Source: Yamagishiella unicocca
Taxonomy: Eukaryota; Chlorophyta; Chlorophyceae; Chlamydomonadales; Volvocaceae
DNA: 64,000 nucleotides
Assembly (NCBI GenBank): GCA_003116995.1
Contig: BDSL01000004.1
Location: forward strand, 310,001 to 374,000
Direction of reading: 5' to 3'
Position 1 is the first letter of the stretch; every line of letters begins with the position of its first letter. Both the position numbers and the translations under genes were made by a program. Below are positions 9,681 through 20,392 of this stretch, piece by piece. Below the pieces are notes generated by a model. The model had not been told where the DNA came from. It saw only the letters and a program-made list of their open reading frames with translations, and searched no databases.

Positions 9681-12106
9681 CTAGCTTGCCTTGGCTGCTG
9701 TTTGTTCTTTCGTTCTTTCTTTCCTGGTGCCACCTTTGCTGGTTCGAGATACGAGTGGTGCGGGTGATGGGCAGGTGAGCCAATGGGGGCTTTTGTGGTG
9801 GTTTTGACGCGTAAGGGTGGCCTGCATGGGGCCGTGTCCTGCCGTCGCTTGTGCTGACTTTGCATGATGCTGTTTGCCTGCTGTTGCCCGTACCCGACCT
9901 TGGTTCCGTGTCTCTTCCGCAGTGCTTTCCCGCCGGGATAAGGGCGGGTGCCGCCTGTCGTGCGGCCACTGTAACGCGGTCTCTCTCTCTCTCCCAGGGA
10001 TCGGTGGATGCTGGGGCCCTCTGAAGGGAAGCCAAAAGGTCCGCTGCGCACTTCCATGTGGTAAGGGGAGGTAGGGCACACATCGGCTAGCCGGTTACGT
10101 GCACGTATGAGTGAATTACCCGCTAGCTGGTTAATATATGCATGCACAGCAGCAAGGGTAAGCTAAGGCCATGAAAAGAGCTCCTAACTGAACGCAAAGG
10201 GTAAAATGCCTATACGTAAGTTCTTCCCCCTATGGGCGCGGGCGTGCGCTGCCTCTGCAGGCCCTTTCCAGCAGACCCGTGGGTCCGTGCACAGTACCGG
10301 CAAGAGCATGCACGCGTGTCTATTGGCCCGCAGACAGCTGGTCCTGGTTACTGTGCAGTACATATGTATGCAAGTCGTTCAACTACGAATAGATCACATC
10401 CACTGCCTATGCATCACTACTCAAGCGCACGGTACCCACGGTAGGAGAATGCACGGGTGCCAATCAGCCCGCAGACGGCTACCAATCGTGTTTACCTACC
10501 AGTGACCATGTCATGCCCCACAGCAGGCTTCGGCCGTCGCGGACACTAGGTCCCGGCCGTGCTGTTCGTGCTTTCCTGGCTGGCACTCGTGGCCGACTCC
10601 AGGCCTGACTGTCGCGCGCTGTCGTTAGCGCTCAGGCTACAACTGACCAGGTCGTAGACACGTTAGCCGCAGGTGAACGCCGCAAGTCGCTACCTCTTCC
10701 GGGGACTGCCCCGGGTATCCTGACTCCCGACCGAAGCGCGGCCCACAGCTGCACTGTTGCTTGCGGGGGCAACTATGCTCGACACTGTTGTTACACGTCT
10801 GCAACTGGGCACCTCGTGCGAGAGGATACTTCGAGCACGGCCGGGAATGCCAGGCGTGGCATCCGGCGCGTGCTAAGGCGGCGGAGGCTCTGTGGGCCCG
10901 ATGTGCGCACCTAATCCCTGCGGCTCCGATCGTGAGCCAGCTACCACCTAACACCGAAAGTTACCAGACGGTATAAGACGGCGTCCGTTACTTAGTGTCA
11001 ACGAACCGTACCTAACAACACACTTGCGAGATATTTCACTCCAACTGTCATGCTCAGATACGCGTTTCTGGAGCGGCACCGAAACCATGACTAATGCCCG
11101 CGAATCGTTCATGCCGGCGCTGGGGCATGACAACCAGGTGTCACAGCCAAAAGTCACGGTCAGACGTCGTCAGTAGTTACGACTCATCACATAATCAGGG
11201 CTTTCGTACGCGGATACAGAATGTAACGCAAATACAACAGGTAGACAAAGCCTCCAGCCCTGCTCTTTGCCCTTTCATGCGCACCTATGCGCATCATCGC
11301 ACACCTCTGTCGTCCACCTTCGCACACGATGCACCTGACAAAAGCTAACCTGCTTAGTCGCCAAGCTTGGTCCCGCTTGGTCCAGGCACGGCACTCTCTT
11401 AAGTAGTAGTCCGTGCGTTTCGTCTACTGTAGTGCCGACGCGGCTCGGGGCAACTTCCAGGCAAAGCTACTGGTTTGCAAGCGGTGTGCTGCGCCCCTGG
11501 CATATATATACGTTGCAGTAGTACTCGTTACAGCGGGCTTCATACCTTTTCCGTTACGCAAAAAGTGTAGGGCCATCGGGCACATCGTCTGCAGGAGAGA
11601 TCGCTTTTGTGATCGATGCAAAACCTGTGCGAGCTTCAATATACTTGGAACTACTTGAAATCAATTCTCCCAAACGTAGTTTAGGACTGGTTTAGGGAAG
11701 TCAAATTATATGTGCGAATTTATTATGTACTCGTATAGCTCTACTCGTCCTGCAGAGGTAACCCTCGGGTTTGAACGAACCGCGGGTCCCTCAACTGGCG
11801 TGGTCAGCTTACCTCGAATTGCTTAGAGGAGCGATATTAGTAATACTAAAAATAAGCGCTAACACGCAGCTGAATCGAGCGGCGCAGATGCCGAAAGTAA
11901 ACCCCTGGTCGCTATCTGGTCACACAACACTGCATAGGTAGGCCGGCCCTAATGCATGAATCGGTATAATTATATTACGAAAATAACAACATCTGGCATC
12001 AATGGAGGCCGAGGTCCTCGGCAGGTGCCAGGGGTTTTGAACAGCGTTCGTACCAATCGCACCACATGACCACTCGCCTTGTCAAACACGCAGTGCTCTT
12101 CTACAT
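9681..12106. other. 2.4-kb stretch without a recognisable gene
   Basis: The first part is presumed 3' region of the LINE. At about 10295-10345 and 10437-10490 there is a degenerate direct repeat (GCATGCACGCGTG versus GAATGCACGGGTG, each followed by a GCCCGCAGAC motif). From about 11640 to 12000 the sequence becomes AT-richer and reads as intergenic or upstream region of the next gene. I see no convincing coding exon or RNA gene. Confidence 0.5.
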
Positions 12107-13767
12107 ATGGCGCAGACTTACTTCACATATAGTAGAGTACGTGCACTTAGTGTTATTCCTACTCGCCGCGCCATGGTCAGCGTCGCTGTGGCTGTGCAGC
12201 CTGTGACGGCCAAGTCAGCGTCGGCTAAAGAGGTCGTAAGCTGCAGCGGCCGGCCGACTTACCACGATGATATGGCCAAGGTTCTCTATACTGAGGGCGT
12301 CATCAGCCAACGCGTCGTCGAACTTGGCCGGTGGGGCTTCAGGCCAGACAAATATGGCGGCGCAGAACGGCCACGCAACGACCAACACAGCTGAGAACTT
12401 CACATTGCTTGATGCTTGCAGACAAATAGCGCAAGATTACCAGGACAAGGCGCCCTTGGTTTTGGGGGTAGGTACTTGCGGCGGATGTGCTTTACCGTTG
12501 CTGCGTAAGAGGCCATTCCCAGCGGACTCGTAGTATACGCAACATCTCGCGAATCTTTATGCACGTCTGGTGCGAGAAGCTCGCTGAACCCCTTCTGGTG
12601 CTTCCGCAGGTGCTCAAGGGCTGCTTCATGTTCTTCTCCGACCTTACCCGCGCAATTGAGCCCTGCCCACGCGGCCTCACACTCGACTTTATTCGCGCTT
12701 CAAGTTATGGATCGGGGACGGAGTCAACAGGCGACGTGAAGGTGAAACGTCTCGTCGGCGGGGGGAAGTGGTCGGATATCGGAGCAGCGGCCTGTGTCCA
12801 ATGCCTCGGCTGCCCTTTTTCGTGCCATGATAATTACTTCCATCATACTCGACTACTGAATCGACCAGACGGGCCCCACTGCTGATAATTGCAGTTGAAG
12901 ACGGACTTGAAGAAGGAGAAGGTGCAGGGGCGACATGTGCTGCTGGTGAGGCAAGCGGGTGGCACAGCTATCGGCTGCATCTGTCAATCGATTCGGGCGT
13001 GTATCGTTTTGTCACGTGGGATTTGGCATATAAGCTTGTCATGGACACGCCGTATTAAGCCTTCCGACACACCATGCACACTTCATGCGCTGGATGGCCA
13101 GTATGAAACCCCGTGTGGACGCTTGTAGGTGGAGGACATCGTGGACACGGCCCTCACAATCACGACCGTCAGCACCTACTTGCTAGAGGAGTGCGGAGCC
13201 GCGTCGGTGTCCACGGCGACACTCCTGGATAAGCACGAGCGGAGGCAGCTGTCGTACCGCCCTGAATACGTTGGCTTCGTGGTGGGTAGCGACGGCAGAC
13301 AGTCGGGTGGCGGATTTGTGGTTTATGGGTTGCCTTGGGGAGAGGCGAGGAAGAGACACAAGGTTTGGTAATGGTACCACATGCTTTTACGCCGGCAAGC
13401 AACGATGCATGAGGTTGGGCCCGATTTGACGGCGCCAGACCCCGTCACTGAAGGGATTGGGGTTGCATTTTCGGTTGTTGGGGTTCCAGCTAACCGGATA
13501 GGTGGCAGAGGGTCTAGGGGAGCTGGACAGGAGGAGGTCATCTTTGGGAAGCATACAGACCACTCGCTCCAAAGGCTGACGATGCCCACTCATTCTGTGT
13601 CGCTCGTTGCGCAGTGCCCCAACGAGTTTGTGGTCGGGTACGGCCTGGACTTCGACGAGGAGTACCGCACCTTGCCGTACATTGGCGTGCTCAAGCCGGA
13701 GTGCTACAGCCATCTTGGGATTGGCGCGCCGGAGCCGGAAGGTTCAGGGGAGAGCTGCGACGAGTAG
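12107..13767 (+). CDS. HPRT: Hypoxanthine-guanine phosphoribosyltransferase
   Basis: Exons are 12107-12330, 12422-12467, 12610-12741, 12895-12945, 13129-13281 and 13615-13767. All are GT-AG with matching phases and encode 252 residues. The product converts hypoxanthine or guanine plus PRPP to IMP or GMP (purine salvage). Family landmarks run in order: VLYTEG and VVELGRQIAQDY; the PRPP loop segment VLKGCFMF; the flexible catalytic loop SSYGSGTES; the PRPP motif [10 protein letters not shown] (usual form has Gly where Ala stands); LLDKHERR; and the C-terminal [20 protein letters not shown]. The fold starts near residue 55. The first ~50 residues are Arg/Ser/Ala/Val-rich and could be an organelle-targeting peptide; a later Met at 12172 is an alternative start. 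The bacterial-type sequence style is typical of algae. Confidence 0.93.
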
Positions 13768-15717
13768 GAGGGGGTGGGGTGGGGGTTGCAAAGCGTGCGG
13801 TGCCGAACGTTCAGCGCACTGAGATCCCATGAGTGGACTGGGTTGCTGGGGTCGTCCCAGAAAGCGACTGGGCTGATGGGAGCGTGCAAACTTCCATGAG
13901 ACCTGTACCTGGCCGTGTCCGGACCGAGCAGCCGTCCGGTAAAGGCCTGACCGTGTTCGGATGGCGGCCGGTCTCATGACGCCAACCGCGGCTTAATGTG
14001 GTGGAGGGACTGACTGGGGGAGGGGGGAGAGGAGTGGTCGGCAGAGTGAGACTTCACCGCCCAGCAACCGGACTTGAGACTTGACCAACCAGGGACCACG
14101 TCGGCGCGGCCCGAAGTGATGTTTGTTGCCCACTGGCGGCGCTCGGCCCGCCAGGGCGACACATGGCCACGTCCTTGCCTTAACTCGTATTTGATTTTGG
14201 CTGTAGGGGCACGGGCGTGGGCTGTACCACTTGACTGTATGAGTAGAGGCAGAAGAATCGCTTTCGGATGGCCGGCCCGTAACGCTGAGGTCTAATAGGC
14301 TACACGAAGGCGGTGTTGTTTCTTGTTGGTAATCAGGCTTCCAGATGTTATGTGAATTGCGTGTGATGTGTCGTGTGCTCTTTGCTCTGGGCCCTGGGCG
14401 GGGACGGTTACTGAGCGCGTGTGGCGCTTGTTTTCTTGAATGGGACGTGTACTGAGCGCTTCTATAGTCTGTGCTGGTCTCCGAGTCGTTGTGGGGCTGC
14501 TCTGAGCTGTGACTTGTGGGCTTGGGTTGTGAACGGAGGGCACAACTGATTGTTGGCAACCCTCGGCCTGTTGCATGGTTTTATAGCATGGGTCGGATGG
14601 TCGCTTCACGACGACTTCGAGAGAAGTGTGTGAGCGCAGGACTAAACCCTAAAGCATCCGGGGTTCTCAGGGTGCGGCTGTGTCCTAATTCATACCGCCT
14701 TGGTGGCAGGAGATTGCGCCACGGCGCGCAGTGCTCGATTCGACTTTTGACTGGCTCACCCCTAGTGGGGCTGCCAAGTAAGGGGCGTGTGGTGGATATT
14801 TTTTGCGCTTGAGGCTGGAGTCTGCGGAGGCTGGTATGCGGCCGCAGCTCCTGCGCTGGTGCTGTGGTGTCCTAGAACTCTGGTGGTGGACGAGGCTGCG
14901 GCGGGAGCCCGTAGGCTGTGACGACCCTGCTCGTTGATTTACGGTGTCATCACGTAATGAGATGCTGTTGCTCGCCAGCCGTGCCAGGAGTCAACGACGG
15001 CCTTCACAGCACCAAAGCCGGGTAACGTATTTCAGGACCTGCAACAGCGTCGCCGGGTCGGTATGTCCCCATGTAGTGCTGATGAATAGTGGCTTGCTCG
15101 GCTCAAGAAGGCCCTCGACTAAATAAGGCCGGTAGAAATGGATCTGCAATAAGTAGCCCTAGAGAAGCAACGTATGCGAGCCAGCGGAGCCTCATCCCGA
15201 TTGCAGTGGCACGTGGGTGCTCGCTTCCACACACGTGCATCTCAGTACGTAAGGAACAGCAACAGTTGATGCGGTACGATACATGCGCGCATTGCGGTTA
15301 TGCTGTATGCCCCGGCCCACGCTACCCCGACAGCTGTGTTTCCCAGCGCAAGCAATGCCCCAACACCTCCTCCACCTCTTCAGCCGCTGTGTGCCCCGTC
15401 CGACTGCGCGCTCCCCTCCCCACCCGGGGGTCGTCAATTCGTTTTCTTTTTTCCTTTCCGCAGCCCCAAGAAACCGACTCCACAGGTTTGCCGGTCGTCC
15501 GTCCCAATGCTCCAGCATGCGCCCACATCCTCGCTGTCCGCCGACCATGCGCCCACTATCCTGCCCTTTTCGTGTCGACGGTTTTCACGCCACCTCCCCA
15601 CCCGAGCCCTTTTTGCAACCCCTGACTCGACCGATAAACGGGCTTCCTCGCAGGCCACCCCAGATCCACGCAAATAGGAAAATCGCACACCGCCATCCAG
15701 CCCCTCGCCCAGCCAAG
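13768..15717. other. Long 3' flank of HPRT and intergenic sequence
   Basis: No convincing exon or RNA gene is visible and no TGTAA signal was found here, so the HPRT 3' end is not fixed. The right part may contain a last exon or the 3' UTR of the minus-strand exonuclease-like gene. A GC-rich, homopurine/homopyrimidine character from 15340 to 15700 leaves several frames open without family signal. Confidence 0.45.
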
Positions 15718-18700
15718 TCATGGACTCACACCACGTTGCTTTGCTGCCGCCGCCGCCCGGTGTCGCTCCATTGCGTTGATGGGCCCATGCACAGCGACCC
15801 ACGGGACCGCCTCCTCCACCATCGCAAACCACAACTCTGGCAGGGACATCGCCGCCCCCGCCGCCTCCTCCACCTGCCCCTCCGTCATCGGCCTGGAAAG
15901 CCACGCCTCGGACCCGCCGCTAGCAACCAGCTGCTCGTTCCGCAGTGCTGCGAAGTGCCGTCGTGCAAGCGAGCCCAGCAGCTCCGGCCGGTCGTCCCAC
16001 AGGCCCGTCACTGCGATCGCGTCATGCAATTGGGTCACCTGCGCATGGATTCGAGATCCAAGGTAGCTACCGGCACCACCGCCGCTCCGCTCCCGGTCGC
16101 TGGTGCTCCCGAGTTCGCAGGGAGCCGCAGTCTGCGCCGCTGGCGGTGGCGACGGCGACGGCGGCGGCGGCGCTTCGCGCAGCCCCAGCATGAAGGCAAC
16201 GCCGTCCAGCAACAGCCTGGTGTCGAGCAGTGGGCACGTGATGGCGCCTCCGCAAGCGGCCTCCAGGCAGTGAACCTGCGGACGTTGAGCGGCCGGGTGC
16301 GGCCGCAGAGTGTAAACAGATGGAAGCATGGAACGCATGGACAGCGCCACGCCTGAAATACAGCCAGCTATGGGTTGTGGATGAGCGGCAGTGTAGCCTC
16401 TCATGACCGTAGCCGCTTTACCCAGACGGCGCCTTAACGGGCAACACAAGGGGAAGCGCCCCATCCTAGCCGCACTGGTAAATGGCCTCCTAGCGTCCTA
16501 GGCGCCCAGACGGGCAACGTAAGGGTTCGTGTCCGCCCTGGTAGCTGGGCGCTACTCGGTCCCTTCGGCCGGCTGTCCTACCTGCTCGCATCCATGCACC
16601 ACCTTGGCCACATCACGATCCTCCAGCAGCCCGCGCAGCCCCACCAGCAGCGCATCGGCGGCCTCCTTGCCACCGCCGCCACCGCCGTACCGCGCTTCAC
16701 ATGCCGTACAGTCCACCAGGTACAAGGCTGCAGGCCATTCGCATGCACCGGCGCTTACCGGCGCCGCCGCAACTGCGGACGCCTTCCCAGCATCAGAAGG
16801 TATGTCTGCGGACGCCTCCACAGCATCAGGAGGTGCGTCTGCCGACGCCTCCACAGCATGAGGTGTGTCTGCGGACGCCTCCACAGCATCAGGAGGTGTG
16901 TCTGCGGACGCCTCCACAGCATCAGGAGGTGTGTCTGCCGACGCCTCCACAGCATCAGGAGGTGTGTCTGCGGACGCCGCCGCTATCGCAGCAGCAGCAG
17001 CAGCAGCAGCAGCTTCCACTGCCTTCGCGTAGAGTGCTACCAATGTCGGCTTCTCGGCATGTGCGTACACCACAACGCCGATTTGCGGGCTCGCGTGGCA
17101 ATGCCGAAGCATGGCTGCAACCTCGGGCCCATGCGGATCACTGATGACGTGTACGGGGGCGTACGGCAGCCCTAGCTTGGTCCAGCCGCCAGCCTCGTCG
17201 GAAGGACCTTGCCACGCTAGCAGCGGGTCGTGGTTGGCGGAGGCAGCTGGCGGCGACGGATACGCGGCAGCTGGCGGCGTCAGGTGCACGGCGGACTGCG
17301 CAGCTGCCGTCGCAGCTCGGGGTGGAGACTCCGCTGGGCTGGGGTGGGCGCTTGAGGACGCCGACCCGTGGGACGTAGGCATTGGCGCAGGGATCGGGAT
17401 CGACATGGCGCACGACGTGTTGGATGTGGTGGTGGTGGTGCTGCTGCTGCCGTCAACAACATCCGTGCCGGATCGTGATTTCTCAGGTGCTTGCGAGGGC
17501 GCCTGCTCGCGTACTGCTGCTTGCGGCTGAGCATCAGGCGCCGGCTGCGGTGCTGCCTCAGCCTTCGCCTTCGCCGCAGCCGCGGCCAGGCTCAACAGAT
17601 CAGGACTAACCAGTCGCACCATGTTATGGCTCTTGCCCTGAGGCGGCAGCGGAGGCCACGGGCGGGAAAGTGGTAAGTGTTGAGAGAAGGTTGCGTGCCG
17701 TATCCGGAAGACAGTCTCAGCGTGCCAGGAGTAGCGGCCCATTGTGACGAGTTTTCTCCCGCTGAAACCTTGCCTGACCTCCTTCCAACAAGCCCTTTCC
17801 CTGCAACTCGATGCACCTGCGCCGGTAACTCCCCAGGGCAACACGAGCCCCTGACAACCGTACGACAGGCACGCGAATCAGCAAGCCGCAGGGACACAGA
17901 GCCCACCTGGACAAAAGAGTGGAACACGTCCGGATCCTCCGCGCACACCAGGCGCAAGCCGCGGGCGGGCCGGCGACGGCCCAGGTGCATCAGCGCCAGA
18001 TTGCCCAGGCTCGCGTACGAGAGCTCGTGCAGCGGCGGCGCCTCCGACAGCAGCTGCGCCACGAAGCGCTTGGCGGCGGCCAGCCGGTTGGATTCCGAAT
18101 CCGCCTCCTGGCGCTCCGAAGCCGGGAAGCGCTGCGCGATGGCGTGTACCAACGCATCGTGGGGGCAGGTAGAGCGGAGGAGCGACGGCACGTCGAGCCG
18201 TACGACGCAATCGCTGGCGTGTGGTACGACGCACAGGAAGCTGTTGTGGCCAGAGCCCGATCCCGTTGCTGGCTCCGCGTCAACCACGCTGCGCAGACGC
18301 TTCTTCTTGGCGGCGCCGCCGGTGCCGTTGGCCTCCAGCAGGGCCACCACATCGGGAGCCGCCTTGTGCAGGAGCGCGGTCATCTGAGCCTGCAGACGTA
18401 CGGCAAGGGGGGCCGGGGGGCACGGCGAGGACTTCATCGGGGGAGGGAGACACGAAGGATGTAGCGGGTGGCGGGGGAAGGTTTAGCTCATGGTGCTAGG
18501 GGAGCACCCCGAAGGCCACGCACAAATCGCCGACCGCTGCTAGCTGCGGCCGCCAGCGGGGACCGCCCCGGCCCGCGACCCAACACCCTGCGCCACCGAG
18601 CTCACCCACAGCATGCTGGCAGGCCCCAACGGGCCATCCGGAACCTGCACCAGCGCCAGTGCCGCCAGGCGCCGCAGCTGCGACCTGGGGTCTGACCCCG

Positions 18701-20392
18701 GCCAAGCCATCTGCACGGCGGTGTTTACCAGTGCAGCTGGTGCGGTGTTTACCAGTGCAGCTGGTGCGGTGTTTACCAGTGCAGCTGGTATGCCGGTGCT
18801 GGCAAGCTGCGGACCTAGGCCCCCGGCGGCGGCAGCACGAGCTGCCCCTTCCGACCCTGTAGGTGCCGCCAGGGGGCCCCGGAGCGGCCCACTGGCTGCG
18901 GGAGGTGGCGACGTCCGAGCCGACTCGTCGTCGACTCGCCAAGCCAGCTGGCCGCCCGCTGGCGCTGTGGCGGTGTTGTCGGCGGCGACACGTGTCACAG
19001 TTGCCGCCCCTTCCGGTTGCGCCCCCAGGTCCAGCAGGCCGGCAGGGCTCCTGGACCGAGTCTGCTGCTGTCCCGGGCACCGCAGCAGCGCCGCCAGGTC
19101 GAGTCTGACGATGGCGTCATAGCGGCCTTGGAAGACATGAAGGTAAGCCCCGCGACCGCCGCCACTGTCGACGGCGGTGCTGCCCCCTGCGCCCGTGTAA
19201 CCTTCCTCGCCCAGTATCTGCCGCAGCTGCTGTTTGGGCACCCGCGCCCGCAGCTCCTCCAGTGAAGTGCGGTCAGACTTGGACAGCAACCCTCCCATGG
19301 CCGCCTGTCAGGAGGAATGGGACGCTTGGCGAGGCAACGCGACGAAGGCGAGGCAAGGCGAGACGAGGCGGGGCGAGGCCAGCGCGGTGAGGTGGAGGTA
19401 CGGCTGCATGTATGACACGTTCAGGTAACGCCTACTGAGATGGACGCTACCCTCGGACAAGCATGGGGCACATGGCCATGCACGACAAACCGACCGGGCG
19501 CCCCTCATCCCTCAGCGTGTAATACAGAGAGTTCAGCTCCGGCCCCTCCCCTCGCTCATCCTGCTCGGCGCCCCACCAGCAGCATGGCATGTGGGTGACC
19601 CTCGGGTCCTGGCTCGTCCACCGCCGCCAGCAGCAGGGCCACTCGCCTCCTGACACGGGACAGTGCGTCGTTCCCAGGCCAGGCCGCCGCCGCCGCCGCC
19701 TCAACCCTGGAGGCGAGGCTTTCAACCCGGACGACGTGCTGTGACGCGGGCGCTGCAGCCAATGCCAACCTTAGCGCAGATGGTGGTGCTAGCTCCTGTG
19801 GAGAATCTGTTCTTGCGGCGATGGCGCCGGCCGGGCCGCGCGCGTGTGAAGCCGGTGCCGCTCTCGATGCGGACGACGGCGCCTTCGCTGCGGGATCACT
19901 GATGGAACGAGACGTCGCCTGCGCTGCGCAGTCTAGCGCTGCGTAGCTGAGCGCCTGCACATTCAGCTCCGCCACCTCTGCAAGCTGACCTGCCGGGATC
20001 CCGACGTAGAACACGCGCTTGCTGTCTGGATGGAGCAGCAGTGGCTTCAGACGTGGCAGGTCATTCTCTGGGTCGTCCCAGTTGGACATGCACGGGTGGC
20101 AGCCGACACGCGCCAGCAGGGCCCGCCGCGGCCCCAGCTGGGGGCAGGGGCTGGCCGCAAGCCAGAGTGCGATTTCTCGGCGTAGTCGGTTGGATGGCGT
20201 GGACACATTATTGGGCCAGACGGCATCGATCAGCGCGGTCAGGTTGGCCGAGTCCGGGGTGGTGGGGGTGTTGGTAGCGGTGGTGCTACCAGTCACAGAG
20301 CTGGGCGCTCTGTAGCGGGCCTGATGGTCTGATGGCACGCTGGGGAACATGGCCCCCGGGGGTGCTCCGCGTGGAGGTGGTTTGGGTGGCAT
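15718..20392 (-). CDS. Multi-module protein with degenerate 3'-5' exonuclease-like domain
   Basis: Five exons read 20392-19577, 19304-18606, 18389-17907, 17637-16582 and 16275-15718. All junctions are GT-AG and phase 0, giving about 1200 residues from MPPKPPPRG. The fourth and fifth exons join to LLEDRDVAKVVHGCEQ|VHCLE and then PLLDTRLLLDG, which matches the core of EXD1/egalitarian-type exonucleases (L-x-x-LLE ... KVxHDCR ... DTxxA). The acidic metal ligands of the first two motifs seem replaced. Exon 1 holds a similar segment (LKPLLLHPDSKRVFYVG ... SYAALD). Exons 2 and 3 resemble each other from end to end. A perfect GTGAGT at 15729-15724 could splice to a further exon instead of ending at TGA 15720-15718. 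Activity may be lost; nucleic-acid or protein binding is possible. Confidence 0.7.
16797..16978 (-). repeat. 33-bp coding minisatellite (ASADTPPDAVE units)
   Basis: Five to six copies of a 33-bp unit encode an 11-residue acidic Pro/Ala repeat inside the exonuclease-like gene. One copy is shortened. A poly-Ala CAG/GCT run adjoins it at about 16987-17013. Confidence 0.9.
18718..18789 (-). repeat. 24-bp perfect triple repeat (PAALVNTA units)
   Basis: Three identical 24-bp units lie head to tail in the second exon of the exonuclease-like gene and encode an eight-residue repeat in frame. Perfect identity points to recent amplification. Confidence 0.9.

Larger units (their letters stand above)
6465..10080 (+). 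mobile_element. 5'-truncated non-LTR retrotransposon (LINE)
   Basis: A LINE-type reverse transcriptase frame opens right after a stop codon at 6462-6464 with no start codon, no endonuclease and no ORF1, as expected of a 5'-truncated insertion. The coding part ends at 9680. The downstream 400 bp is presumed 3' UTR; it contains a pyrimidine run (TTCTTTCGTTCTTTCTTTCC) and a CT microsatellite near 9981-9996. The true 3' end and a target-site duplication could not be fixed. The coding start is about 75 bp from the 5' end of the minus-strand tRNA-Gly. Confidence 0.75.

Noticed and set aside
6416..10230. Similar sequences near 6412-6440 and 10202-10228 as a target-site duplication of the LINE
   Set aside because: Matches are scattered and no exact duplication of usual length exists; the element ends remain open.
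10295..10490. Degenerate direct repeat about 140 bp apart as a mobile-element terminus
   Set aside because: Identity is low and no coding capacity or terminal structure accompanies it.
15190..15717. Long open minus-strand frames downstream of the exonuclease-like gene as a separate gene
   Set aside because: Composition is GC-skewed low complexity with no family signal; they may be 3' UTR or a final exon but cannot be supported.
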